Source: Cryptomeria japonica (taxonomy: Eukaryota > Streptophyta > Pinopsida > Cupressales > Cupressaceae). From it: a stretch of DNA of 64,000 nt. The first letter of the stretch is position 1; the number at the start of each line of letters is the position of its first letter. Location of the stretch: assembly GCF_030272615.1 (NCBI RefSeq), contig NC_081413.1:607700209-607764208 (forward strand), in the 5' to 3' direction. A program made the position numbers and the translations under genes. Below the pieces are notes generated by a model. It was not told the DNA's origin and made no database searches. It saw only the letters and a list, made by a program, of their open reading frames with translations. Below, piece by piece: positions 23,001-34,550 of this stretch.

Positions 23001-23158
23001 GGAGATGAACACAATTGATGCCATTGAAGAATAGGTCTCCCAGATGCAGATAGAGCAAGAAGTAGCCACCTTCCTACTTGAGTCTTGGTCTTTGTTGATG
23101 AAACAATTCTTGTAGGACTTTAAATCTATTTTTGACAAGTATCATTCCTTGTTGTCAT
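20021..23158 (+). pseudogene. Giant ORF3-like protein of the nested element: helical domain, charged helix, coiled coil
   Basis: One frame runs from about 20021 (GTGGCTTTCGCA, perhaps a mutated ATG) to about 22430. A frameshift follows and the second frame runs to a stop near 23158; about 1040 codons. Stops lie at 20198, 21233, 21608, 21920, 22199, 22295 and others. Domains: helical N-terminal part (to about 21100) with KFGQLLVGLFFYFQGYF; basic Lys-rich linker (21130-21450); extreme Glu/Lys tract (21923-22290); coiled-coil C-terminal part (22500-23150). No polymerase, nuclease or protease motif. Architecture parallels ORF3 of Gypsy-1 and Gypsy-2. A scaffold or nucleic-acid-binding role is possible, but function is unknown. 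Confidence 0.7.
21923..22290 (+). repeat. GA-rich tract coding an E/K-rich single-helix segment
   Basis: The plus strand is almost pure purine (GAAGAAGAG and AAGAAGAAG units). In the ORF frame it reads as repeats like KKKKDEEE and RKKKDEEEK, with acidic and basic residues spaced to pair at i,i+4. That pattern is typical of stable single alpha-helices. The other-strand open frames here (Leu/Ser/Pro-rich) and the +1 frame are shadows. Long polypurine runs can also form triplex DNA. Confidence 0.8.
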
Positions 23159-23450
23159 AAACTTTTATTGTTTTTTAATATCAAATGAAAATAGGGTTGT
23201 TCAGCTGTACTTTGTCATTGTTGGCAAAGGGGGAGAAGAATTTTATTTGGAGAAGTATCTAGTAATCAAAATTTTGATTATATGCTCTGAATATCTCAAT
23301 GTTTATGCTCTATATGCAAAAGTGCTATACATTATATTGTTAAAGGGATAGTGTATATGTTTAGGGGGAGCAATTTTGCTAATGGCATGATTTTTCTATC
23401 AAACACTTAAATGTCAAAATTTTATTTCCCTAAGTGTTGCCATCAATGCC

Positions 23451-23462
23451 AAAGGGGGATAT
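23451..23462 (+). other. Polypurine tract, nested element
   Basis: AAAGGGGGATAT immediately before TGTTGGCA of the 3' LTR: the plus-strand primer site in reverse transcription. The preceding CATCAATGCC also precedes the outer Copia PPT at 38469. Confidence 0.85.
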
Positions 23463-24597
23463 TGTTGGCATTTTTTATGTTTATGTTGTGATTGTCATCG
23501 ATGGACACACACTTGCATTGAGATCCTCTTTATATGTATGAGTTAGAGCACAACCGGTATTTGTTCCAACTGGTATGTTGAATTATAGTCTTTAGACTAT
23601 TGATGTTTTGCAGAATGTGTTTCCTGGTTTGAAGTGACATGTTGACCCCAAGCGGTTCATGGATCCCAAGCGGTACGAAGGACCAAAGTAGCATAACACA
23701 TTTTTACTAGTCTTCATTTTTGTCAAACTGGCAACCGACATTTTGTATGAACTGGTAATACTCTGTGATGAGTTACCAACCGACATTTGGTGATGAGTTA
23801 CCATCCATCAATTATTTGATGGTGGCGACACATTAACGATGCTTTTTGTGTCATGTTACCAAGTTTGTCCAGGTTCATTGAACCTAGGAAATTGTAATGT
23901 AATCCTATTGGACCGACATGAAATCAGATTCCTTTATAAGGACATCATGTCTAGGGTTTTATGTTGTTGATGAGGTCACAGGAAAAGTTTATATTGTTGC
24001 TAGGGTTTAAGGTGGTTGAGGAGTTGGAAAGAATATGAATGTGTAGAAGACTGAAGTAATGCATGAGTGCATTAAGAACGAGCTATCAAGGATCTAACCG
24101 AGCAGTCTGTGCTATTAGATAGATCAAACACTTGTTGATTACTCACATCTTTGACAAGTCTGTAGGCCTTAACCGGGTAGGCCCAAAAGCCTTTTTGTAA
24201 ATCCTCTAACAAGGTGGTTCACATTTGTGGATCTAAAATCCTCTAGCAAGGTAGTCTTTAATCAGACTTATCTCCTAATAGAGATTGAGATTCCTAACAG
24301 GATCTATTATGGTAAAGAACATTGTAAGACCTTAACCGGTCTGGTTCCTATTATGCAGATAGTTACTTGTGAGTTCCATCTCACCGTGGTTTATCCCATT
24401 TGGGTTTCCATGTCAAAATCTATTGTGTTATGGTGTTTGTGCTTCTGTGGGTGAATGCATTATTAGCTATTTGGTTTGCATGTTTGTTAACCGGTGTGTC
24501 TGTTAAATTGTTTTACCGGTTTACTATTAGTCTTGCAAAGTGTTTAAGTGCAAAGATTTTTGGCATACTAATTCACCCCCCCTCTTAGTATTCATCA
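23463..24597 (+). repeat. 3' LTR of the nested pol-less element
   Basis: 1135 bases, matching 17091-18241. Ends CCTCTTAGTATTCATCA followed by the TSD GTACT. TATA motif at 23933-23941. Moderate divergence from the 5' copy shows it is not a very recent insertion. Confidence 0.92.
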
Positions 24598-24602
24598 GTA
24601 CT

Positions 24603-25867
24603 ATGTGGAAGGACTAAAGCATAATCTATTGAGTGTAAGTCAGATGTGTGAAAAAGGGTACAAGTTCACATTTGACTCTACCGGTTGTCAGATAAGCAAG
24701 CAGAGTACCAGTTAGGTTGTGGCAGAAGGAAAGAGGATAGATGGAAATGTCTACAATCTGAAGGAATGCTATGAGTCCCAATGCATGATGGGATAGGTTG
24801 ATGAAAGATGGTTGTGGCATCGGAGATTAGGCCACGTGAACTTTGATAATCTGGTGAAGATAAGCAAAAATCGGTATGTAAGAAATATTCCACAAATAAC
24901 TAAACCAACAAGTACTTTTTGTTATGAATGCATCAGAGGCAAGCAAATCAAAGTGAGTTGCAAAACAAAAGAGTACAATACCTCAAGACCTATGGAATTA
25001 GTACATACAAATTTGCATGGACCAACAAGGACAAGGGCTCTATCCGGTGAGAGATACTTCATGCTATTCATTGATGATTACTCAAGGATGACTTGGGTGA
25101 CATTTCTGCATGACAAATCACAGGCATTTGAAAGATTCAAGATTTTCAAAAGAATGGTTGAAAATGACAGTGAATATCGGTTAAAGTTCTTAAGATCAGA
25201 CCAGGGTGAAGAATATTCTTCCAATGAGTTTATTGACTACTGTGAGAGACATGGAATCCGGAGATAGTATTCTGCAACAAGAACACCACAACAAAATGGT
25301 GTGGTAGAGAGGAAGAATAAGACAATGAAGGAGATGGCTGGAACAATGTTGAATGAGGCCAACATACTAGATACATACTGGAAGGAAGCAATTCATACTA
25401 CTGTCTACACATTAAATCAGGTACAGTTAAGAGTGAACAATAGAATGACTCCTTATGAGTTATGGTATGACCATAAACCATCATTCAAGCATTTTAGAGT
25501 GTTTGTAAGTAAGTGTTTCATCAAGAGAGATGCTAATGGATTAGGAAGTTTTGATTCCTAGAGTGATGAAGGAATATTATTGGGTTACTCAACCAATAGT
25601 AAAGCCTATAAATTATACAACAAGAGATTAAGAAAAATGGTCGAGAGTATAAATGTGAGAATAGATGAAGACCTACATAAGGGAAAATCTACACCGACAC
25701 CCTACATTGATGATTTAGATGTTGAGTATGAAGAACAATCTGACAATGGACTAGTAGAAGAAGCACCAAGCAAGAACCCCAACCGGTATGTGCAAAAGAA
25801 CCATCCGAAAGAATAGATTATAGGAGATAAAAATGAAGGCGTGTAGACCAGAAGGAGACTAGCCCAG
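24603..25867 (+). pseudogene. Outer Copia protease 3' part, pre-integrase and integrase
   Basis: Resumes the protease frame cut at 17090. The integrase HHCC zinc domain begins at WHRRLGHVNFDNL (about 24815) and ends CYECIRGKQ. The catalytic core has HTNLHGP at residue 67 of the segment starting at 24812 (codon 25010), where Asn replaces the first catalytic Asp. The second Asp is kept in RSDQGEEYS and the Glu in QQNGVVERKNKT (25290-25325). Stops occur at about 24714, 24794, 25265, 25559 and 25814. The C-terminal region reads into the RT linker in the same frame. Confidence 0.88.
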
Positions 25868-26820
25868 AACAATGAGCAGTTAAATTTCTGCCTCATGATA
25901 GAACTTGAGCCCAATTTTTTTGATGAAGCTAGAAAAAGTGAGAAGTGGGTAGATGCCATGGATGAAGAGTTGAAACAAATTGAGAAAAATAAAAATTGGG
26001 AGCTTGTTCCTAGACCGGAGGACAAGAATGTCATAGGTACCAAGTGGGTGTACTGGAACAAGATGAATGAAGAATGTAAGATAATCTAGCATAAAGCAAG
26101 GTTAGTTTGCAAAGGGTATGCTCAAGTGGAAGGTATTTACTTTGAAGAAACCTTTGCACCGGTTGCTAGGTTAGAAGCAATAAGAATGATTTTAGCTTTC
26201 TCTGCCTATAAAGGTTACAAGGTTTACCAAATGGATGTCAAATCTGCATTTTTGAATGGTAATCTTGAAGAAGAGGTGTATATGGAACAACTAGAAGGAT
26301 ATCTATTACATGATGCTGAGAGTTTTATATGTCGGTTGAAGTAGGCCCCCAAAGCATGGTATTCCCGATTAGACAAATACTTGAAAGAGCAAGGATTTCA
26401 GAAAGGGAATGCAAACATCAACTTGTATTTCAAGGTAAATGGAGATCATATGATTATAGTTGTTGTATATGTGGATGACATTATCTTTGGTGGAGACAAG
26501 GACATCATGTGCAAAGAATTTGCAGATTAGATGAAGACATAATTTGAGATGTCCATGTTGGGTGAGTTTTCCTATTTTCTTGGTTTGTAGATCTCATAGC
26601 AGGAGAAATGAATTTTCATCTCTCAAACCAAGTATGTTAGAGACATGCTGAAATTTTTTCAAATGGAGGACAACAAACTAGTAAGCACTCCCATGGTTAC
26701 CGGTTGTAAATTAAGCAAACTAGACGAGTCACCGAAAGTAGAGCATACACTGTATAGGTCTATGATTGGTTGTCTATTATATCTAACACCATCTAAACCA
26801 GATATAGTACAAGTAGTTTG
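25868..26820 (+). pseudogene. Outer Copia reverse transcriptase, interrupted by Gypsy-2
   Basis: Copia RT hallmarks in order: [65 protein letters not shown], and catalytic YVDD at 26468-26479. GCLLYLT follows near 26770. The frame is the same as integrase. Stops lie at 26087, 26342, about 26528, 26540, 26588, 26597 and 26609. The domain is cut at 26820 and the RNase H follows from 37592. Confidence 0.9.
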
Positions 26821-27909
26821 TGTTCAACCCAACAATAAGAATAATAACTCTAGTTGAAGTCTCAACCCAAAGTTTGGACATTCACTTGGTAAAGCCACTA
26901 TTTCTATAGCTACTGTTCATTTGATTGTCAACCCAGGGACGTAATACTTGAAATGGGTCTGCACTATATGAAATGGGTCTGCACTATATATGCACTAAGT
27001 TCTTGCAATAGCTACTTCACATTACTGCAACAACTAACATTATGCCAAAAAGATAAGCAAGAATTGAAACTATTGAAAGGCTACAGGAAAACTTCTGCAT
27101 TAACATAAATTCATTCAAGCAATACTGGCTAAGTTCAATGCTGATAAATAGAAATTACTCTATTTTGGTTTGGCTGCAGGAATAGTCAGTGGATCTGTTT
27201 CCAGTGGCTGCATGAATAGTCAACGCAAGAACGTCTACTGCAGCTAAGGAAAGAAAATAAATCTTAACAAATGCACAGGAACACTCACCAAGTGGGCCCC
27301 CTTGGGTGAGTGATTGTAGGCTTCCCAAAAACAATTCTACGTGCTCAGAATAAAATATTTTTTATTCATCATCCTTTGGAAGTCATTACATGATTCAACA
27401 TGAAAAGAAACTCAAAAACACTTGTGAAAATCCTCTGCTCTGCTTTCTCCCTTTTTCTATCTAACCTCTGAGAAGAGATGAAGAGCTTATTTTAAAAGAA
27501 ATCATCTACTTTAGACAACACATATCACATTGAAGAAAAGAGGCAGATAACTAATCGAGAAAGGAGATAGCTAGAGTTAAGCTACTGAAAATGCGGATCT
27601 AAACCGAACCACAGTCATAACATACTGTGGCAGTATTTACAACACCAATGTCCACTTGAGTTAGACATCAGTAAGACATCTATTAATTTTACACATGATA
27701 TTGCCCTAAACAATCTGCATGTCAACAAGAATGAATCACATGGCTGCAGGAATAAACTGGCAAAGACAAAACATTTTTTAATAGGTTCAGGCTAACATAT
27801 GAAATACATATAGTAAACTTCTGATACATCATTACTACTATGTAAATCAAAATAGGACAAAAGCTCAAGAGTTTTAAGGATAAAAATATGCCAATGTCTC
27901 AACTCATCA
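26821..27909 (-). repeat. Gypsy-2 3' LTR
   Basis: 1089 bases. On the plus strand it starts TGTTCAACCC and ends CTCATCA. It lacks about 188 bases present in the other LTR (37164-37351), but has a 22-base duplication of GAAATGGGTCTGCACTATAT near 26950-26990. It is adjacent to a polypurine tract (27910-27921, AGTTGGGGGGCA on the minus strand). This identifies it as the element's downstream LTR. Confidence 0.9.
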
Positions 27910-28023
27910 TGCCCCCCAACTTTAAGATCTTGTCGATCCTCCAGCAAGAGGAATTTTTTTTATTCTTGCACTAACTCTTAGGTCACCAATGGTTCCTTGA
28001 TCTGTCCCTTCTGAAGCTAAATT

Positions 28024-30174
28024 CTAGTAAAATCCTTTCATTTTTTCCAACCTAGACCATCTGGTTTCTTCTGTCACTGCTTCATAGGGCTTATCTGTAG
28101 TCTTACATCCCAATAGTGGCCACATAAGAATAGGAGGTTGAAAGATCAAAGGTACCCAATTATTAGTTTTCTCTCTGCCTAGTTGTATATATTTAGGAGC
28201 TCTTTGCATAGTTTCCTGGAAATTTGGCAGTGAATGAGGTTCTCCCTGCTTCAATTCTTGTGGCAAGTTATTCCAGCGTTGAGTTAAACCATCAATTGCA
28301 GCTGCACTTTCAGTTTGAACTAAATGCTCATATGCTTGGTATATTTCTTCCCTCATCGGCAACACTAGATTCCTAACATCTTGTCTTACCAGTAACTTCT
28401 ACCATTCATAATAAATAACTCTTGGCTCTTTTTCTTCCTTCCTCAATGGCAATGGACAATCAAATTCAAAATCCTTGTATGCTCTAGCTTGTGCCCCCAT
28501 GCTGATCTCATTTTGAATCCATGACATTAAAGCTTTTATATGGATATCACGAATATATAACAAAGGATTCCACTCACTATCTGAAGCTACAACATAGTTA
28601 TGTAAATAAAATTCACATAACAAATTTTTCACAACTACTGGAGAAGTCTGGTAAGCATCATAGAATTCCTCAGGGGTTTCTAAAGAGGGGCTAAGGTCCC
28701 TGACAATGTGGTTCAATTTGAAATTTAAATACTGCTCCCTTAAATGCAGAGCATAAACCCTTGGTGGTGCCCTACATTGCATCAATTCGTGGACCATACT
28801 AGTGATTGTATCAACTTTAGCCTCTAATTCTTCAATTTTGTTATCCCTCTTTTCAATTTTTCTTTGTTGTTTGTCAATAACCCCTTGCAATCTAGCCCTC
28901 TCTATTTCCCATTGTCTATTAAATATTAACGTAATAGATAAACTGCTTACGGATGATGGAGGTCTAATAGGTGTTACCTTAGGCCATGGAATCTCTTCAA
29001 CATGTTCCTCAAGCTACTCTGCCACATATGCAAGATTTGAGAGTCTATCAACAACATCTTCGTTCTGAGTTTCAACATCTGTAGGGCTCCCTTCTTCTGA
29101 TGTTTCCACTGAAATTGGATCACCTGCTAGACAAGCCTTCTGGTTTTTACTCCAAGTCCTTCTCACATAAACCTTTGGAGTAGCTGCAAGAATGGTTTCT
29201 ACCCATGGCTTTGCTGCAGGAGTATTTCTTTTAGACCTACACCTCTTGGCTACAGGAGAAACTCAAGTTGTCTGTGGCTGAACCATAGGTTCTTCATCTG
29301 CATCAATTATTTCTAATTCCTTCCCTTTTCTTTTAGAAGATGGTGATTCTCTTTGAAGAGAAGTGGAGGGCTGCTCCACATTGGTATCAACCATCTCTTC
29401 CTCCACAATAGCCACAGCTCCTTCAGTGGTGAGCAATTCATTCTTAGCAGAAACTAGAGGAGAAGAGGGTTCTTCAATATTTTCTTTTTCAACTATTGGA
29501 TCACCTGCAACAGGAGCATCTTCAACCCTAAACTGTAATATGTCTTCAAATACCCCCCTTTCCATCTGTGAAACATCTCTAAGAGAACATTCTACAAGCA
29601 ATTTAATCAAACCATGATGGATGACAAAATGATTTCCATTCTTCCATATTTCTTTGGCACTTATGGAAATGAGGTGGTATAGAAAAATAGGGACATTCAC
29701 TCTCTGGCCATGCCGTAAATGACTAAGCAATTTGAAATGGGGTGAATGTAAATTTGAATACCTCCCTTTGCAAGTAATGTATTTCATTACATATAAAGCC
29801 ACCTGGGGCCACTCTGCTGATAGGGAAACCCTCCTGGTTCCTTGCTTGTCCACTGTTAGAGGTCCATCTGTGGGAAGTGTAAACTCTGCTCTGGCACTTC
29901 TGGCATCTTTTGATTCTGGAAGCAATTCTCCTTCCTATGGCAACCCTGTAACTTCAGCTATCTGCTGCTCTGTAGCAATGACCCTTAATCCTTTAATAGT
30001 AGCTTCTCTTTCCTTGAATTAATGCATAAACTCTGCGGCAATTTCTTCATTATAATCCCTGATTTTCAGAAAGTAAACAATCCAACCATGTTGCCTAAAA
30101 TAATGCTCACAAAGAGCATCTTGTAGCAACACATCATGGATTGTCGGTTCATAGGGGATTGGATCTCCACCCAT
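28024..30174 (-). pseudogene. Gypsy-2 ORF3: post-pol protein of unknown function
   Basis: Starts at ATG 30174 (MGGDPIPYEPT) and ends at 28024 in one frame, about 717 codons with a few stops (near 30020, 29937, 29262, 29013 and 28396). N-terminal part: HGWIVYFLKIRDYNEE, GLRVIATEQQIAEVTGLP and SAEWPQVALYVMKYITC, a helical domain resembling plant-transposon-associated proteins. Middle: acidic/Ser-rich then basic (SPSSKRKGKE). C-terminal part: coiled coil (DKQQRKIEKRDNKIEELEAK) and a second helical domain. No catalytic motif or clear membrane segment. It sits where Athila env-like ORFs lie, but I see no Env features. The frame matches integrase, with a 0.7-kb gap between. Confidence 0.7.
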
Positions 30175-30840
30175 TTCTTACTCTGTTAATGTAGCAAACT
30201 CTGCAGCTTAGAAATGGAGAACCAAAATATTCTTTGAGACTGAAAACTGAAACTTCCTTACATATCTCCAAATTTGGCGACAGAGTTTGGCGGTAGAGTT
30301 TATTACTTTCTTATGCCAAACAATATCTTGTTAAAGAAATGATGGCAAGTAATCAAATCAAGGTACGAAAAAGGATGAGTAATTATTAATTTTGGAAATC
30401 AAACCATAAAACACCCCCCAACTTACTTTGGCACGTGTCCACACAGGCGGAAAGGATGTAGGGAAGTGTATGTGGATTTAGGAAAGGCAATAATTATAAT
30501 GAAATCATAAATGCGTAATTAAAATAAAATACAATATGTACATACCTGTAGTCATACGAGAAGAAAGGTGAAATTAAATGAAATGACAAACAAGAAAATG
30601 AGATGGGATGATGTGGATGAAAAATTTATTTTTAGAGAAGAATATTTCCATAAGACATGGAAATATTTTAGTGAAATGACGTGAGGAGAATTATGAAGTG
30701 GCAAGCATGTTCACTGCAGTGGTTGCAAGAACCTTACCTCCATTAGTTTTCTCAGTTGCTGAAGGAACTTGATTAGTAGCTGCAGGAATTTGTGTTTGAT
30801 CCTTTGTAGCAAATTGCTGTAGGAACTCCTCTTTGCTGGC
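30175..30840 (-). other. Non-coding gap between Gypsy-2 integrase and ORF3
   Basis: About 0.67 kb on the minus strand between the end of pol (which extends a Thr/Ala/Gln-rich tail to about 30690) and the ORF3 ATG. It is AT-rich, with stops in all frames. It includes several TTCCTGCAGC-type motifs shared with the LTRs. It is the likely ORF3 leader. Confidence 0.45.
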
Positions 30841-31885
30841 CGACTTATGATAAAGATGCAATTAGTGACCATTTACCAAAAGCTTAAACCGAACTGGGTC
30901 AATTATGGTCAAACAAACAACTCCATTGTTGAAAACTTCCTCTATCTCATATGGACCTAACCATATGGTTTGCATCTTTCCCATAGTATCTTTATATTTG
31001 GAGTCATACAATATTGCCCAGTCACTGGCTTTGAACTTTTTCTCTTTGATGTATTTATCGTGCCACTTTTCTCTCTGATTTTGTATCATATCTGTCTGCT
31101 GGACAACCATTTTTCTCCATTCATCCAAAACATTCAATTACTGAATACATTCCTTTTGTGCTTCAGAAAGTGTCATATTTAATTGCAAAGCTGTCCTCAG
31201 AGTTTTATGCTCAAAATCAATAGGCATCATTGTTGTTTTCCCATACACCATCTCAAAAGGTGTAAAATCAATTGGTGTTTTCCAAGTTGTTCTGTATGCC
31301 CAAATTTCTTCAGAAAGCCTATGAGACCAGTCTTTTTTATGAACAACTACTGTCTTGGTAAGAATATCCTCAAGCTCCCTATTTGTAACCTCTACCTGTC
31401 CATTAGCTTGTGGATGATATGGGGTAGATTTTCTGTGCCTTATATTATATTCATTGACCAAGGCTGCAATCAATGTTGAAGTAAATTGTGGGCCTTGGTC
31501 TAATACAATTTCCCTTGGTACTCCATATCTTGTAAATATCTCCTCATACAAAAACTCAGCCACCTTATTATCTCTTGCATGTGTCATGGCACGAGCTTCC
31601 ACTCATTTGGTTACATAATCTGTACATATTAAAATGTAGGATTTGCCATTAGAAGGTGGATCAATTGGGCCAACAAAATCTAATCCCCATTTATCAAATG
31701 GTGTAACCAATATTTGTGGATACAATGACATCTCATCAGATTTAGTAGGTCTCCCCATGCATTGGCATCTGTCACATTTTCTTGTGTACTATGTTGCATC
31801 CTTATATACTGTGGGCCAATAATATCCTGTATTCAGTATTTTGAGTGTTGTTCTTTTAGCAACAAAATGTCCTCCACACATCATG
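30841..31885 (-). pseudogene. Gypsy-2 integrase
   Basis: Minus strand. The zinc-domain end and first catalytic Asp (WGLDFVGP near 31670) lie upstream of the long open part. The second Asp is in VLDQGPQF and the Glu in ANGQVEVTN (both within 31602-31400), so the DDE set is intact. The C-terminal domain has FKASDWAILYDSK and IWLGPYEIEEV, the SH3-like fold usual for this group. Stops at about 31603 and 31138, and a frameshift between 31886 and 31602. It would integrate the cDNA in the nucleus. Confidence 0.88.
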
Positions 31886-33196
31886 TCATGCATACAGGAT
31901 ATCATATGTTTCATCTTCTCTTACACATCTTCTCATGACTTGGTCAGGTCCAGTATAAAACAAACAATCAACAATCCATGAGAAGTTAAAGCTTTTCTCT
32001 ACTAACAACCTTCTTTCCTTAGGAGAGAAATGAAGTGGCATTTTAGCAATAGCTAAATAGTTGGCAATATCAGCATACCAGGGAATGTGGGCTTGTATAA
32101 GGAATAGATGTTCATCCGGAAAAACATCATCTATGGTTGTAGAATCTTCTTGTAATTGAAGTCTTGAAAGATAATCTGCAACCACATTGAACTTTCTTGG
32201 TTTATCAACAATTGTGATATCAAATTCCTGCATCAACAATAACCAATGAGCTAATCTATGGGTAATTGAAGGCTTATTCATGAGATATATGATTGCAGTA
32301 TGATCAATATGCACAAATATGGGATACCCTATGATAGAGTGCCTGAATTTTATGAGTGCATATATAACTGCTAACATTTCCTTTTTAGTGACTATGTAAT
32401 TTAACTTAGGCCCCTGCAAGTTTTTGCTAATATAATATATTGCACTTTCCAAATTATCAATCTTTTGTCCCAATATTGCTCCTATTGCATAATCAGATGC
32501 ATCTGTATAAATTTGAAATGGTAAAGACCAATTCGCACCTTTAAGAACTGGTGATTGGGTCAAAGCATGCTTAAGCTTCAAGAAAGCTTCATTGCATGAA
32601 GAAGTCCATCTAAATTCCATATCCTTGGTAAGTAGAGAATATAAGGGACTTGCAATTTTGTTGAAATCTTTGATAGACCTTCTATAGTATCCAACATGAC
32701 CAAGGAAACTTCTTACATATTTTTACTTCACTGGTGCATTGATATTATGAATGACTTCAATCTTTGCTGGGTCAACCTGTATTCCTTTTATAGAGATATG
32801 ATGACCAAGGACTATTCCTTTCTACATCATGATGAAGCACTTCTCACTGTTTAATGACAAACTATAGTCTTCACACCATTGCAAAACTTTGTTCAGGTTC
32901 CCCAATGCTTCTTCAAATTCAGAACCATAAGTTGTAAAATCATCCATATAAATTTCCATGATGTCTTGAGAAATATCTGAAAAGATATTGATCACCGCTC
33001 TTTGAAAAGTGGTTGGAGCATTACACAATCCAAAAGGAAGAACAAAATATGCATATGTGCCCCAAGGACAAGTAAATGTTGTCTTTTCTTGGTCCTCTGG
33101 GGCTATTTGAATTTGATTGTAACAACTGAATCCATCAAGAAATGAAATTTTTTTCTTTCTAGCCAAAGAGTCTAATACCTGATCCACAAATGGCAA
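31886..33196 (-). pseudogene. Gypsy-2 reverse transcriptase and RNase H
   Basis: RT: ISFLDGFSCYNQIQI, FTCPWGTYAYFVLPFGLCNAP and catalytic YMDD at 32950-32939. RNase H: YTDASDYAIGAIL with first Asp, TKKEMLAVIYAL with Glu, VHIDHTAIIYLMNK with Asp, and the terminal NVVADYLSR. All key acids are present, unlike Gypsy-1. A stop at about 32820 and another near 32725 interrupt it. The fingers domain lies in the next frame upstream (33159-33450), joined through a frameshift near 33175. Confidence 0.92.
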
Positions 33197-34526
33197 TGGA
33201 AAATGATCTTTTCTTGTTCAAAGCTCTATAATAAACACATACCCTCCATTTTCCTCCTTTCTTAGGAACTATTACCAAAGGTGATACCCATTGTCTATCA
33301 GAGATAGGATAGATAAACCTTACCTTTAACAACTTCTGCAATTCCTCTTTAACTATTTCTTTTAATACATGATTGATTCTTCTTTGAGACTGTCTGAGTG
33401 GGCAACATTCTTCTTTTATATAGATATGGTGGGTGCAAACTATTGGATCTATTCCATGCATGTCCTTGTAATCCCATGCAAAGGCTTTTTTATGACATTC
33501 AAGCAAGTCCACGAGTGCTACCTTTTGAGTATTTGAAAGATCACTATTGATGTTCAAACATTTATGCAAATCATCTTTTATTTTGATAGTAAGATCAATC
33601 TGGGATATATCAAAAAAATGGGAAGTACAGACTTCCTGCGGCAACAGAGTATGCAATATATCAGTGGCTGCAGGAAAGTCTAAATCTGCAATATTTGGTA
33701 CCAACTCCTGCAATTGTTGTTCTTGTGTCAACTCATTTATCAAAATTTTATAAAGGATTGAGTCTTCACCATGTAATTGCATGAATGGCCCTTGATTAAT
33801 CATCATAAGGTGATTAATAGAGTCAACTCCCTCAGATTCTTCTCCCAAAGTAGGCCAAACAGCTTGTTGTTGATCAAACTGGGGCTGTGCAGGAGAATAC
33901 AAAGCTAATGTTTTGGTAGAGTTCCCATATGAAATAGTCATATCCTCTGATCTACATCCAATATATGCATCAGTCGTGGCAAGCCAAGGTCTGCCCAAAA
34001 TCACTAGATATCCCCCAAATGTTTCCTTTGGAGGCTGAATCATAAAGTCTGCAGGGTATTTCCAAGAATCCAAAATAACAACCACATCTTCAATCATACC
34101 ATCAGGTCGCACTGTAGAGCTATCAACAAGCTATAGAACTGTAGGTGTAGGCCTTAGACTATTGATTTCAAGCTACAACATTACTTCTCTTGTCATCACA
34201 TTAATGGCTGCACCTAAATCAACTAAAACATTCCTTATATGACTGCCATTAATGACTATACTCACTACAGGACTACCAGGATCAGAATATTTAAGAATTG
34301 AAACCTTTCCTAACATAATATCTGCCAGTTGACCCATCACATGCACTATTTGCAGATCTTTCTTCTTCCTGCCAGGTTGTTTTAGACATACTTCTCTAAG
34401 TGCCTTACTGTATATAGGAACATCTTTTATTTCTTGCAACAATGAAATTTTAACACATACATGTTTCAATTGATCGATGATATTAAAACCTTGCTCCTGT
34501 TCTGCAAGAACTTCCTTTCCTTGCAA
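33159..34526 (-). pseudogene. Gypsy-2 protease and RT fingers
   Basis: One minus-strand frame with one or two stops (34170, 34125). The protease has VLVDLGAAINVM, with the DLGA form characteristic of Athila/Tat proteases where most have DSGA. The domain ends in GYLVILGRPWLATTDA. A linker rich in Gln/Asp follows. The RT N-terminus then has HHIYIKEECCPLRQSQRR, WVSPLVIVPKKGGKWRVCV and YRALNKK before the frameshift. Confidence 0.88.
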
Positions 34527-34550
34527 TCTCTAGGGAAATGGTGGTAATCT

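Larger units (their letters stand above)
17091..24597 (+). mobile_element. Nested non-autonomous LTR element with Gag-like ORF and giant coiled-coil ORF, no pol
   Basis: Complete element: LTR 17091-18241, PBS from 18242, two ORFs, PPT 23451-23462, LTR 23463-24597, with perfect TSD GTACT at 17086-17090 and 24598-24602. LTRs start TGTTGGCATTTT and end TATTCATCA, and the PBS is the initiator-Met type, so it is mobilised by Copia machinery. The interior of about 5.2 kb has no PR, INT, RT or RNase H. A zinc-knuckle protein and a protein of about 1040 codons fill it. This fits the pol-less class of plant LTR elements (LARD or TR-GAG type). It depends on a partner for reverse transcription and integration. 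Confidence 0.92.

Noticed and set aside
28802-30022. Plus-strand open frames over Gypsy-2 ORF3
   Set aside because: Antisense shadows of a coherent minus-strand reading with helical and coiled-coil segments.
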